Assembly: GCA_947587115.1 (NCBI GenBank)
Contig: CANPXY010000002.1
Span: forward strand, 1 to 43,409
Length of the DNA stretch: 43,409 nt
Origin: an uncultured Bacilli bacterium
GTDB lineage: Bacteria > Bacillota_I > Bacilli_A > RF39 > UBA660
Direction: 5' to 3'
Position numbers and translations under genes: made by a program. Position 1 is the stretch's first letter, and each line of letters opens with the position of its first letter. Of the stretch, positions 31,503 to 39,084 are shown piece by piece. Below the pieces are notes generated by a model, which was given only the letters and a program-made list of their open reading frames with translations, did no database searches and was not told where the DNA came from.

Positions 31503-33644
31503 ATGAAATTAAAATTTAGAGCAGAACCACAAGATATTTTAATTTTTGTATTGTTTGCAATCTTTTTGTTTTATTTAGTAGCAATTGGGGTCTTAAACTT
31601 TTCTACTTTGGCTGTTGAAGGACATTTCTATGGGCTCAATCCTTTAGAAGCGTTTACACCAAGGTATCTTATGGCTACGATCGTATTTTATTTAATAGCA
31701 ATGGGAGGGCTCTTTATCAGTGTTGGTTCTTATTTCTTTGAGCGAGAAAAAGGGGTAGGAATCACAACGGAGAAAAAAGATAAGGGATATTCTCGTTGGG
31801 CAAAAGAAAAGGAAATTAAACAATCAAAAAACGTTGAGAGAATTTTAATTACTGATAAAAAAACGGAAGCCGCTGGAACGCCACTTATTTATAAAGGAAA
31901 TGAAATTTGGGTTGATAATGGTGAAAATCACACTTTGGTGATTGGTGCGACTGGTTCTGGTAAGACACAGACCATCGTTTTACCGACTGTAACCGTACTT
32001 GCCAAAAAAGGTGAGTCCATGATCATCACGGACCCTAAAGGTGAGATCTATGAAAAAACATCGGAGATGTTGCGGGATAAAGGATATCAGATTTTACTTT
32101 TGAATTTCCGAGATCCTCAAGAAGGAAATGCTTGGAATCCTCTTTCATTGCCATATGAAATGTATAAAAATGGCAATCAAGATAAAGCGATCGAGTTGTT
32201 GGATGACTTAGCAATGAATATTTTGTATGATGAAAACAATAGCAATGCGGATCCCTTTTGGGAGAAGACGTCCGCAGACTATTTTTCAGGTATTGCGCTC
32301 GGTTTATTTGAGGATGCTAAGCCCGAAGAAATTAACATTAACAGTATCAGTTTGATGACGACGGTTGGGGAAGAAAAGTTTGGTGGATCTACCTATGTAA
32401 AAGAGTATTTTAACGGAAAAGATCCATCCAGTGCCGCTGCGATCAATGCTTCTAGTACGATCATGGCTCCAAGTGATACGAAGGGAAGTATTTTAGCGGT
32501 ATTTAAACAGAAAATTAAGTTGTTCGCTTCTCGTGAAAATTTGTCCGAGATGTTGTCCCATACCGATATTGATTTAGAGACCATTGGTGAAAAACCTACG
32601 GCTCTTTATATCGTTATTCAGGATGAGAAAACTACCTATCATTCGTTGGTTACAATTTTGTTAAAACAAGTGTATGAAACATTGATTGCCAATGCCCAAA
32701 AGCATGGTGGAAAGCTTCCTGTTCGAACGAATTTCTTATTGGATGAGTTTGCCAATATGCCACCACTTAAAAGTGTAACGACGATGATTACGGCTGCGCG
32801 AAGTCGTCAGATTCGTTTTACGATGATCATTCAGAACTTTGCTCAGTTGGATCAAGTATATGGTAAAGAAAATGCCGAGACACTTCGTGGTAACTGTGGA
32901 AACTTGATCTATTTGATTACAACCGAACTCAAAGCTTTGGAAGAAATTAGTAAGATGTGTGGTGAAGTGAAATCGAAGAAAGATGATAAAACGGCTTCTA
33001 CACCACTGGTCACGATCAGTGACTTGCAGCACATGAAAGAAAACGAAGTTATCATCATGCGTTTACGTCAACAACCATTCCGGACGAAATTTACACCTTA
33101 TTGGAAGATCGATTGGGGTAAGAAATATCCTACGGCAGAATTTCCACATCGAGAAAAAGTACCGGTAGCTACGTTTGACATTCGTGAATTTGTCAAAGAG
33201 AAAAAACGTCAACAGTTGTTTCAAATGATGGATAATAACAATCCAGACGCAGCTCCAATGGGTGGAGGTCCTAGTGATGGTTTTCCACCATTTACGCCGC
33301 CTAGTCTGTTTAATCCACCACCAGTCAACAATGCTCCAAAGGAAAATGATCAATTCAATGTTGATGATTTGGTAAGAAAGATCGATGCTAAAATAGCAGA
33401 ACTGGAGGAAGAAGAAAAGAGAAATCAGGAAGAGGCGAAGGCCAAGGGAATTTCCGCTCCGACGGATTCTTTGCCACCGAAAGCGGATCCTCTTCCACCG
33501 GTTCAAACACCACCGAAGCCATTAGAGAATCCAACTTTGAAGCCGAATGAAGACAAAGCAATTGTTCATACAGAGAATCTTAATGATGCTCCATTGTTAG
33601 AAGAAGATGATGATCAATTCTTTGATGATTTCTTTGATGATTAG
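31503..33644 (+). CDS. virD4: VirD4/TraG-family coupling ATPase
   Basis: A 713-residue protein with two N-terminal transmembrane helices (about 12-34 and 55-80), Walker A GATGSGKT at 148-155 (Lys154), the conserved ITDPKGEIYEKT and LNFRDP stretches, and Walker B FLLDEFANMP with Asp414/Glu415, then SRQIRFTMIIQNFAQL. VirD4 ATPases bring substrates to the T4SS channel. After about residue 560 the sequence becomes Pro- and Asp/Glu-rich and probably disordered (about 150 residues), longer than the minimal coupling protein, and may bind substrates. No relaxase is encoded nearby, so the substrate is unknown. Last gene of the operon, followed by a terminator. Confidence 0.95.
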   Translation: MKLKFRAEPQDILIFVLFAIFLFYLVAIGVLNFSTLAVEGHFYGLNPLEAFTPRYLMATIVFYLIAMGGLFISVGSYFFEREKGVGITTEKKDKGYSRWAKEKEIKQSKNVERILITDKKTEAAGTPLIYKGNEIWVDNGENHTLVIGATGSGKTQTIVLPTVTVLAKKGESMIITDPKGEIYEKTSEMLRDKGYQILLLNFRDPQEGNAWNPLSLPYEMYKNGNQDKAIELLDDLAMNILYDENNSNADPFWEKTSADYFSGIALGLFEDAKPEEININSISLMTTVGEEKFGGSTYVKEYFNGKDPSSAAAINASSTIMAPSDTKGSILAVFKQKIKLFASRENLSEMLSHTDIDLETIGEKPTALYIVIQDEKTTYHSLVTILLKQVYETLIANAQKHGGKLPVRTNFLLDEFANMPPLKSVTTMITAARSRQIRFTMIIQNFAQLDQVYGKENAETLRGNCGNLIYLITTELKALEEISKMCGEVKSKKDDKTASTPLVTISDLQHMKENEVIIMRLRQQPFRTKFTPYWKIDWGKKYPTAEFPHREKVPVATFDIREFVKEKKRQQLFQMMDNNNPDAAPMGGGPSDGFPPFTPPSLFNPPPVNNAPKENDQFNVDDLVRKIDAKIAELEEEEKRNQEEAKAKGISAPTDSLPPKADPLPPVQTPPKPLENPTLKPNEDKAIVHTENLNDAPLLEEDDDQFFDDFFDD

Positions 33645-33651
33645 AAAAAAG

Positions 33652-33673
33652 AAAGGCCTTTGGTCTTTTTTTT
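33652..33673 (+). terminator. Terminator of the T4SS operon
   Basis: Stem AAAGGCC (33652-33658) and GGTCTTT (33662-33668, one G-U pair), TTT loop, followed by five T. Confidence 0.88.
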
Positions 33674-33698
33674 CATATAATATTATGAGGTGGAAAAG

Positions 33699-33995
33699 AT
33701 GAAACAAGATATTACGGTTTCAGAATTAAAGAAATTACTTAGCGAGCGTCCTATTCAAGTGATCGATATTCGAGATAACTATCAATATCAATTAGGTAGA
33801 ATTGCTTCAGCTAAAAATATTCCGATGAACTTTTTGCTTACGGTTCCTGAAAATTATTTGAATAAGCAAGAAGTATACTATTTATACTGTGAATATGGTA
33901 GTAGAAGTAAACGGGCTTGTCAGGAACTTCGTGATCTTGGCTATCAAGTGGTCAATGTCTTAGGTGGTTATCAAGAATATCGTCAATCCTTATAA
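33699..33995 (+). CDS. Single-domain rhodanese
   Basis: A 98-residue rhodanese domain. ATG 33699 is chosen over GTG 33690 because GAGGTGG (33687-33693) fits it. The family signature is complete: the CH2A-like strand VIDIRDNYQYQLGRIASAKNIP, active-site loop CEYGSRS with the catalytic Cys, and the C-terminal GYQVVNVLGGYQEY. Such small cytoplasmic proteins transfer sulfane sulfur. It sits between the T4SS operon terminator and the promoter of the second pilin-like gene, with no evident link to secretion. Confidence 0.92.
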   Translation: MKQDITVSELKKLLSERPIQVIDIRDNYQYQLGRIASAKNIPMNFLLTVPENYLNKQEVYYLYCEYGSRSKRACQELRDLGYQVVNVLGGYQEYRQSL

Positions 33996-34000
33996 AAATA

Positions 34001-34029
34001 TTGTAACAAAAATAGTTTTGTGCTATGAT
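34001..34029 (+). promoter_or_regulatory. Promoter of the second pilin-like/DUF6273 gene
   Basis: -35 TTGTAA (34001-34006), 17-base spacer, -10 TATGAT (34024-34029). AAAGAGGT (34046-34053) lies 7 bases before ATG 34060. The -35 sequence and spacing equal those of the promoter at 19780-19808. Confidence 0.72.
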
Positions 34030-34059
34030 AAATATGAAAACAATGAAAGAGGTAAAAAA

Positions 34060-35154
34060 ATGAACAGTGAACTTAGAAAACGATTGCTTATTTTTGGTGG
34101 TGTTGGTGTAGGGCTTGTCGTCGTAATTTTATTAATTGTATGGATTGTAAACTTAAACTCTGGCAGCAAAGTTAGTTTTGAGGAAGCGGAAGAGACATTA
34201 AAGGCAGCTGCGATTGCTTATTATAAGGACAATCAACAATTGTTGCCTAGTAATGGTGGAGAAGTAAGTGTGGAGGCCGCTGTTTTGGCGGATGATTACA
34301 TGAAACCTCTTAAAGAGATCGTACCAGAAGGAGCCAGTTGTACAGGAAAAGTTGTAGTAAAACAACAAGCAGATGGTTATTCTTATACCCCCTATTTAGA
34401 TTGTAAAGAGCAATATGCAACCAAAGAACTTTATAAAAAAATTTTAGAGGATCATCCAGTTGTAACTTCTTCTAGTGGTCTTTATGAAATCAATGGAGAA
34501 TATGTTTTCCGTGGTGAAGAAGTAGACAATTATGTTCAAATCGATGATAATATATTTCAAATTGTTAAAATTAATGCTGACAACGAGATTCAATTGCTCT
34601 TACAAAATTCTAAATTGAAATTTGCATGGGATGATCGTTACAATATCGATCGTAATCGAAATACTGGTATTAACAATTTTCTCATCAGTAGAATTCGTAC
34701 TTATCTAGAAGATTTATATGATAGTGACGCTTTATTTACAGACTTTTTGAAAGAACGCATGTCGACGATCGATCTTTGCTATGGCAAAAGAGATCCGAAT
34801 TCTTCTATAAATGATGGTTCAGTAGAGTGTGCTCAAGTTTTGCCTTCTCAGCATGTCGGTTTAATAACTACGCATGATTTCATGTTGGCAAGTCTTGATA
34901 GTTCTTGCCAGACAGCTCTTGATCCGCAGTGTCAAAATTACAATTATCTCGCTGCTTCATCAGAATCTAATTGGTGGACTTTGACTGCCTCTTCAAGTGA
35001 TACTTATCGTGTATACGTTGTTGTTTCATCAGGTTATCTTCAAGATAATCAGGCGTCTGGTAATTTATATGTTCGACCAGTAATCGAATTAAGTAATACA
35101 GTCATGTATAAGAGTGGCACTGGAACTAGTAGTGATCCATACATTATAAAATAA
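34060..35154 (+). CDS. Pilin-like surface protein with one DUF6273-like domain
   Basis: A 364-residue protein starting at ATG 34060; a longer in-frame start at 33964 would lie inside the rhodanese gene and upstream of the promoter. A transmembrane helix (about 8-31) continues into an amphipathic helix (FEEAEETLKAAAIAYYKDNQ), then a pilin-like domain (to about 120) with LLP, GEVS and the Cys pair C94/C115 around a YSYTPYLDC strand. From about 155 a DUF6273-like domain follows, ending VRPVIELSN...GTGTSSDPYIIK. It shares the whole plan, apart from the Ig domain and the second head, with the protein at 10545. It is monocistronic. A surface-exposed minor pilin or adhesin is the likely role. Confidence 0.72.
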   Translation: MNSELRKRLLIFGGVGVGLVVVILLIVWIVNLNSGSKVSFEEAEETLKAAAIAYYKDNQQLLPSNGGEVSVEAAVLADDYMKPLKEIVPEGASCTGKVVVKQQADGYSYTPYLDCKEQYATKELYKKILEDHPVVTSSSGLYEINGEYVFRGEEVDNYVQIDDNIFQIVKINADNEIQLLLQNSKLKFAWDDRYNIDRNRNTGINNFLISRIRTYLEDLYDSDALFTDFLKERMSTIDLCYGKRDPNSSINDGSVECAQVLPSQHVGLITTHDFMLASLDSSCQTALDPQCQNYNYLAASSESNWWTLTASSSDTYRVYVVVSSGYLQDNQASGNLYVRPVIELSNTVMYKSGTGTSSDPYIIK

Positions 35155-35160
35155 AAAATG

Positions 35161-35190
35161 AAATGATTTCAAAAAGAAATCATTTTTCTT
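35161..35190 (+). terminator. Terminator after the second pilin-like gene
   Basis: Perfect 10-bp stem AAATGATTTC (35161-35170) and GAAATCATTT (35176-35185), AAAAA loop, then a T-rich run. TATAAT-like -10 boxes at 35207-35217 may start the next transcript, but no good -35 is visible. Confidence 0.88.
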
Positions 35191-35234
35191 TTAAAAAGCT
35201 TACAATTATAATATAATAAATTATAGGTGATAAA

Positions 35235-35813
35235 GTGAAAGATACAGTCGATCTAGCTGTAACCTATATGACAACTTTACTAAAGACTTTTGGACCGTTC
35301 TCAGGAATTTTGCTTGTATTATTAGAGTCCATTTTACCGATCCTTCCGTTAGGAGTTTTTATAACATTAAACATTAATGCTTTTGGGTTCCTATTTGGTT
35401 TTTTACTTTCTTGGATGGCAACTTGTATAGGCTGTATTTTATCTTTCTATTGTTGTCGCCTATGGTTTAGTAAGAGCTTCTTGCGCTTTGTTTCGAAAAA
35501 ATCGAAACATCTCAAAGAAGTGGCGGAACGGATCAGTAAGATTCCTTTTACGAATTTGGTCGTGTTGATCGCCTTACCGTTTACTCCAGCATTCTTAATC
35601 AATATTGCTTCAGGATTATCGAAAATGAATACTGAAAAGTTTGTGGTAGCTGTCTTACTTGGAAAACTTTCTATTGTGTACTTTTGGGGCTATATTGGTA
35701 AAAGCATTCTCGAGAGTGTGACTGATATTCGAACGATCATCATCATTACGATCTTATTGTCGATTGCTTATTTTATATCGAAGTTGATCGGGAAAAAATT
35801 AAAGATAGAATAG
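35235..35813 (+). CDS. VTT-domain (TVP38/TMEM64/DedA-like) membrane protein
   Basis: A 192-residue polytopic protein starting at GTG 35235 behind ATAGGTGATA. It shows the VTT layout: a re-entrant-like segment with ESILPILPLGVFITLNINAFG, a small-residue helix WMATCIGCILSFYCCR, then a second re-entrant motif FTNLVVLIALPFTPAFLINIASGLS and C-terminal helices. Relatives act as lipid scramblases or flippases and in membrane homeostasis. The exact substrate cannot be read. It is followed 11 bases later by rmuC. Confidence 0.82.
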   Translation: MKDTVDLAVTYMTTLLKTFGPFSGILLVLLESILPILPLGVFITLNINAFGFLFGFLLSWMATCIGCILSFYCCRLWFSKSFLRFVSKKSKHLKEVAERISKIPFTNLVVLIALPFTPAFLINIASGLSKMNTEKFVVAVLLGKLSIVYFWGYIGKSILESVTDIRTIIIITILLSIAYFISKLIGKKLKIE

Positions 35814-35824
35814 GGTGTGATAAA

Positions 35825-36913
35825 ATGGATTATATTGTGATTGGTCTATTGATACTATTGGTTATTTTAGTAGTAATTTCTTTATTTAAAAATATTAATG
35901 AAAGTAATATTACGGAGCGACTTGGTAGATTCGAAGTAGAAATCACTAAAGAGATGGGACAATTTAAGTCGGATTTGAGTAAAGAGTTGCAGCAGGACTT
36001 TACGGGTCTCAACGAGCAAGTGGAAAAGCGATTGATGTTGATCAACGAGAAAGTGAACGAGCGTTTGGATCAAAATTTTGACAAGACCAACAAGACTTTT
36101 CAATCGGTATTAGAGCGATTGAGTAAAATCGATGAAGCGCAGAAAAAGATTGAGACATTGTCCAGCGATATTGTCTCACTTCAGAGTATTTTGACAGATA
36201 AGAAGAGTCGTGGAATCTTTGGCGAAGTCAACTTGAAGCATATTTTGACCAGTGTCTTTGGTGAAAAAAATGATCGCATTTATCAACTTCAATATACACT
36301 TCCTAATGGAACGATTGCAGATTCTATTCTTTTTGCTCCAGAACCTTTGGGTACGATTGCGATTGATTCCAAGTTTCCACTTGAACATTATCAATTGATG
36401 GTGGATAAGAAACTTTCGGTTTCTGAGCGAGAGATGTATGAAAAACAGTTTAAGATGGATGTCAAAAAACATATTGATGCGATCGAGGCGAAGTATATCA
36501 TCCCTGGTGTCACTGCCGAACAGGCCATCATGTTTTTACCGGCAGAGGCGATCTTTGCGGAGATCAATGCTTATCATCAGGATTTGATCGACTATGCCTA
36601 TCAAAGAAAAGTTTGGATCACTTCTCCTACGACCTTAATCAGTACGCTTACCGTTATCCAGATGGTGATTAAAAATATGGAACGAGATCATTATACTTCG
36701 ATCATTCATGAAGAGTTGAACAAATTGGGTCTGGAGTTTGCTCGTTATCGTGAACGTTGGGATAAACTTTCCCGCAGTATTCAAGCCGTCAATCGAGATG
36801 TCGAAAATGTTTCGATTACGACTGATAAAATTACTAAGAAGTTTGATTTGATCAATCAAGTAGAAGTAGGGAAATTAAAGGAGGAGGAAGACGATGTGGA
36901 AACTGTTCAATAG
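35825..36913 (+). CDS. rmuC: DNA recombination protein RmuC homologue
   Basis: A 362-residue protein with an N-terminal transmembrane helix (about 3-22), a long coiled coil (about 25-120) and the RmuC core: SRGIFGEVNLKHIL, IAIDSKFPLEHYQ, YIIPGVTAEQAIMFLPAEAIFAE, and VWITSPTTLISTLTVIQ. The core has a PD-(D/E)xK-like nuclease fold; Asp-Ser-Lys in IDSKFP is part of the presumed catalytic motif. RmuC limits inversions and other rearrangements. Its last 20 bases overlap the next gene. Confidence 0.93.
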   Translation: MDYIVIGLLILLVILVVISLFKNINESNITERLGRFEVEITKEMGQFKSDLSKELQQDFTGLNEQVEKRLMLINEKVNERLDQNFDKTNKTFQSVLERLSKIDEAQKKIETLSSDIVSLQSILTDKKSRGIFGEVNLKHILTSVFGEKNDRIYQLQYTLPNGTIADSILFAPEPLGTIAIDSKFPLEHYQLMVDKKLSVSEREMYEKQFKMDVKKHIDAIEAKYIIPGVTAEQAIMFLPAEAIFAEINAYHQDLIDYAYQRKVWITSPTTLISTLTVIQMVIKNMERDHYTSIIHEELNKLGLEFARYRERWDKLSRSIQAVNRDVENVSITTDKITKKFDLINQVEVGKLKEEEDDVETVQ

Positions 36914-37499
36914 ATTGTTTATCATTCTGTTTATCGTTATTGGAATCTTTTATTTTTATGATCAGTTGTCAAGAGGGATCTATGATCGTTTGTTGATTGG
37001 TTTTGCCATTATCCCTGTACTTTTTGGACCTTGGATCATTTCTAAATTGTTTCACTATCAACTAGGAGATGTACTTCAGTTCTGTTATTATGCCTTTGCT
37101 TTTTTAGGCTTGATCTTGGGAAGTATCTTGCGATTCTATCAACTATATCCTGGATATGATAAGTTTGTCCACTTTATTTCTGGGGTAATTACTGCCGTGG
37201 TTGCGCTGTTGTTTTTAAAAAAATCCGGAACCAATACGGCCAAGACGCCTCTATGGTTTCAAATCTTTTTTCTCATCTGTTTTTCTTTAGCGATTGCTGG
37301 CATTTGGGAATTCTTTGAATTCTTTTGTGATCACATCACTGGTGGCGACTGTCAATATGTTGTGGCGACTGGAGTCCACGATACTATGGAAGATATGTTG
37401 GTAGCATTCTTGGGCAGCATTTTATTTGGAGTCTATTATTACTTTGAAATGCGTCGTGGGAAAAATAATCGAATCCAGCAACTTGAAAAATATTTTTAA
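36894..37499 (+). CDS. DUF2238/YjdF-like integral membrane protein
   Basis: A 201-residue protein with about six hydrophobic segments. It carries the family's polar signature within the membrane: YDKFVHFISG, then GIWEFFEFFCDHITGG and GVHDTMEDMLVAFLG, a pattern of His, Asp and Glu residues suggesting a metal or proton site. Function unknown. GGAGGAGG lies just before the ATG inside rmuC, and a terminator follows directly. Confidence 0.8.
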   Translation: MWKLFNRLFIILFIVIGIFYFYDQLSRGIYDRLLIGFAIIPVLFGPWIISKLFHYQLGDVLQFCYYAFAFLGLILGSILRFYQLYPGYDKFVHFISGVITAVVALLFLKKSGTNTAKTPLWFQIFFLICFSLAIAGIWEFFEFFCDHITGGDCQYVVATGVHDTMEDMLVAFLGSILFGVYYYFEMRRGKNNRIQQLEKYF

Positions 37500-37520
37500 A
37501 ATGGGGCAACCCATTTTTCT
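37498..37520 (+). terminator. Terminator after the DUF2238-like gene
   Basis: Stem AAAATGGG (37498-37505) and CCCATTTT (37510-37517) with a GCAA tetraloop and further T residues. Confidence 0.88.
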
Positions 37521-37607
37521 TTCGTATAAAATAAAATAATTTTTATATACTATAACTATCAATACTAAAAGTAAGAAGAGGTTAATACACTAGAATAGGT
37601 GGAACAG

Positions 37608-37832
37608 ATGGGAACTAGAATCTTCTTTTTTCTATTGGGATTTGGCTTGATGGTCATCGGGTGTACTTACATGATCACCTATTTAAATTTATTATCGCTC
37701 GGTTATTCTTTTTGGGAATACTTTCAGTATATTTTAAAACGAAGTGAGTGTCTGTGTTTTGGTTTGGGTTTTTTAACTTCGACACTTGCCATTTTTGTGA
37801 AAGGTGGAGAACGACATGATCTACATTTATGA
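37608..37832 (+). CDS. Small conserved-looking membrane protein
   Basis: A 74-residue protein. ATG 37608 is chosen over GTG 37599 because AATAGGTGG (37595-37603) is correctly spaced for it. Two hydrophobic segments (about 4-29, FFFLLGFGLMVIGCTYMITYL, and about 50-66) flank a polar loop, GYSFWEYFQYILKRSE. It recalls small Firmicutes membrane proteins of unknown function. A possible -10 (TATACT, 37546-37551) lies upstream without a convincing -35. The gene overlaps the next by 17 bases. Confidence 0.72.
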   Translation: MGTRIFFFLLGFGLMVIGCTYMITYLNLLSLGYSFWEYFQYILKRSECLCFGLGFLTSTLAIFVKGGERHDLHL

Positions 37833-38472
37833 CATTTTACTTAATTGGACAGATACAGATAAAATCTATGAATTTTTTGAATGGTTACCGAATGATTCTA
37901 TTGAACATATTAAGAAGATGCCCTTACTTAAAGTCGACAGTGCTCTAATACAATCTCTACTCGAGGGAGTCGTGCAAATAGATGCTTCTTTTTTAAGTGA
38001 GATTGACGATAAAAGTGAAATTTTTTGTGAGAAAAGTACGGAAACGATCGCTTATGCTTGTCTATTTACCGATGCCAAACGAGTCATTGCGGTAGAATTT
38101 GATCCCGATGGGAGAAGTATCTATCGCAGCCATCTGTTGTTGGATGAAGAAGTAGAAATTTTAGAGATTGCGGAACGATTATCTTTACAGGAATTATCTT
38201 ATCAGGTTTTATCTAAGAATGCTTCTTCTACCTTCTTTACTCGCGAAGAACAGATGCGTAAACGTTATTTGCTTCGGGAATTCAAGAATACTTATCAGAG
38301 TAAGAATTTACAAAAGATGGGATATTTATATTCTGAATATTTTACAGATTGCAAGGTGGATTTAAAAGAGATGTATCAAAACTTGATTGACAGTTTAAAT
38401 GAGGAATTTAATGAAAAGCATCAGCGCCTCTATCAGTTGTTGAAACTTTCTCATACTAAGAAACAGGTGTAG
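37816..38472 (+). CDS. DUF3603-like cytoplasmic protein
   Basis: A 218-residue soluble protein. ATG 37816 (MIYIYDILLNW) is preferred to GTG 37804 because AGGTGGAG (37802-37809) lies 6 bases upstream. The opening, IYDILLN...YEFFEW..DSIEHIKKMPLLKV, is the hallmark of DUF3603 proteins of Firmicutes. A central beta region (CLFTDAKRVIAVEFDPDGRSIYRSHLLLDEE) is followed by a helical C-terminal half. No biochemical role is known to me. It is the last gene before the gat operon promoter. Confidence 0.8.
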   Translation: MIYIYDILLNWTDTDKIYEFFEWLPNDSIEHIKKMPLLKVDSALIQSLLEGVVQIDASFLSEIDDKSEIFCEKSTETIAYACLFTDAKRVIAVEFDPDGRSIYRSHLLLDEEVEILEIAERLSLQELSYQVLSKNASSTFFTREEQMRKRYLLREFKNTYQSKNLQKMGYLYSEYFTDCKVDLKEMYQNLIDSLNEEFNEKHQRLYQLLKLSHTKKQV

Positions 38473-38485
38473 TCTTTAAAAAAGT

Positions 38486-38514
38486 TTGACAAAATGGGAA
38501 AGAAGCAGTATAAT
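38486..38514 (+). promoter_or_regulatory. Consensus sigma-A promoter of the gatCAB-aspS operon
   Basis: Perfect -35 TTGACA (38486-38491), 17-base spacer and perfect -10 TATAAT (38509-38514). Transcription should start near 38521, at the 5' edge of the T-box leader. Confidence 0.93.
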
Positions 38515-38519
38515 CTTGC

Positions 38520-38770
38520 TAGAAAACGGAGAAGAAGAGAAGTAGGAATCGAAATTTTTATAGAGAGTTGGAGTTTGGTGAAATCCAACAAAAGGACGGT
38601 TTTGAATAACACTTCGGAGTGCCTAAAGAAATCTTGATAAGAAAGTAGATTGGGCCGGCATCTAGGTAGGTGTCGTTAACATGAAAGTGATTATGGAAAC
38701 ATAATAAATTGGGTGGTACCGCGGATTACAGTAATTCGTCCCTTCAGGGGATGGATTACTGTTTTTTTCT
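38520..38770 (+). promoter_or_regulatory. T-box leader, predicted to sense tRNA(Asn)
   Basis: The leader contains the T-box core GGGTGGTACCGCG (38711-38723), a Stem I with the AGAGAGTTGGAGTTTGGTG block (from about 38562), and a terminator whose stem CAGTAAT (38729-38735) pairs with ATTACTG (38755-38761) before a T-run (38762-38768). In the specifier region TTTGAATAACACTTCGGAGT (38601-38620) the codon followed by a conserved A is AAC (38608-38610), which specifies Asn. Uncharged tRNA(Asn) would bind the specifier and the TGGT bulge and favour the antiterminator, switching on the downstream transamidosome genes. The specifier was assigned by eye. Confidence 0.88.
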
Positions 38771-38787
38771 GATAAGAAGGTGAAAAT

Positions 38788-39084
38788 ATGATAGAAAAAG
38801 AAAAATTACAAGATTATGCACGAAAGTTGATGTTTGAGATGAGTGATGAAGAATATACGACACTTCAAAAAGAGTTCGATATCATTTTAAAGCAGATGGA
38901 TTTGATTGGGAAGATTCCTAATATCAGTGAAGTGCAACCGATGACGTTTCCTTTTGTGACTTATCAACAACAGTTGCGTGAAGACGAAGAGGCACAAGAA
39001 GGAGTCTTAGTTGTCAGTGAAGTTTTGAAAAATGTCAAGCACGAAGTTTCAAATCAAGTGAAAGTGCCAAAGGTGGTGGAATAA
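38788..39084 (+). CDS. gatC: Asp/Glu-tRNA amidotransferase subunit GatC
   Basis: A 98-residue protein of normal GatC length. GatC wraps around GatA and GatB and stabilises the complex. Visible family features are the N-terminal helix EKLQDYARKLMFEMSDEE, a middle helix FDIILKQMDLIGKIPNISEVQPMTFP, and the LREDEEAQEG segment (usually LREDxV). AAGAAGGTG (38774-38782) precedes ATG 38788. Its stop TAA shares a base with the gatA start (TAATG). Confidence 0.92.
   Translation: MIEKEKLQDYARKLMFEMSDEEYTTLQKEFDIILKQMDLIGKIPNISEVQPMTFPFVTYQQQLREDEEAQEGVLVVSEVLKNVKHEVSNQVKVPKVVE

Noticed and set aside
33063..33506. 147-residue minus-strand ORF inside virD4
   Set aside because: Trp/Arg-rich translation of the Pro-rich complement; antisense shadow.
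8965..35154. Interpretation of the locus as an integrative conjugative element
   Set aside because: No relaxase, integrase, tRNA target, direct repeats or replication genes are visible, and the flanks are ordinary housekeeping genes. It cannot be fully excluded beyond the window.
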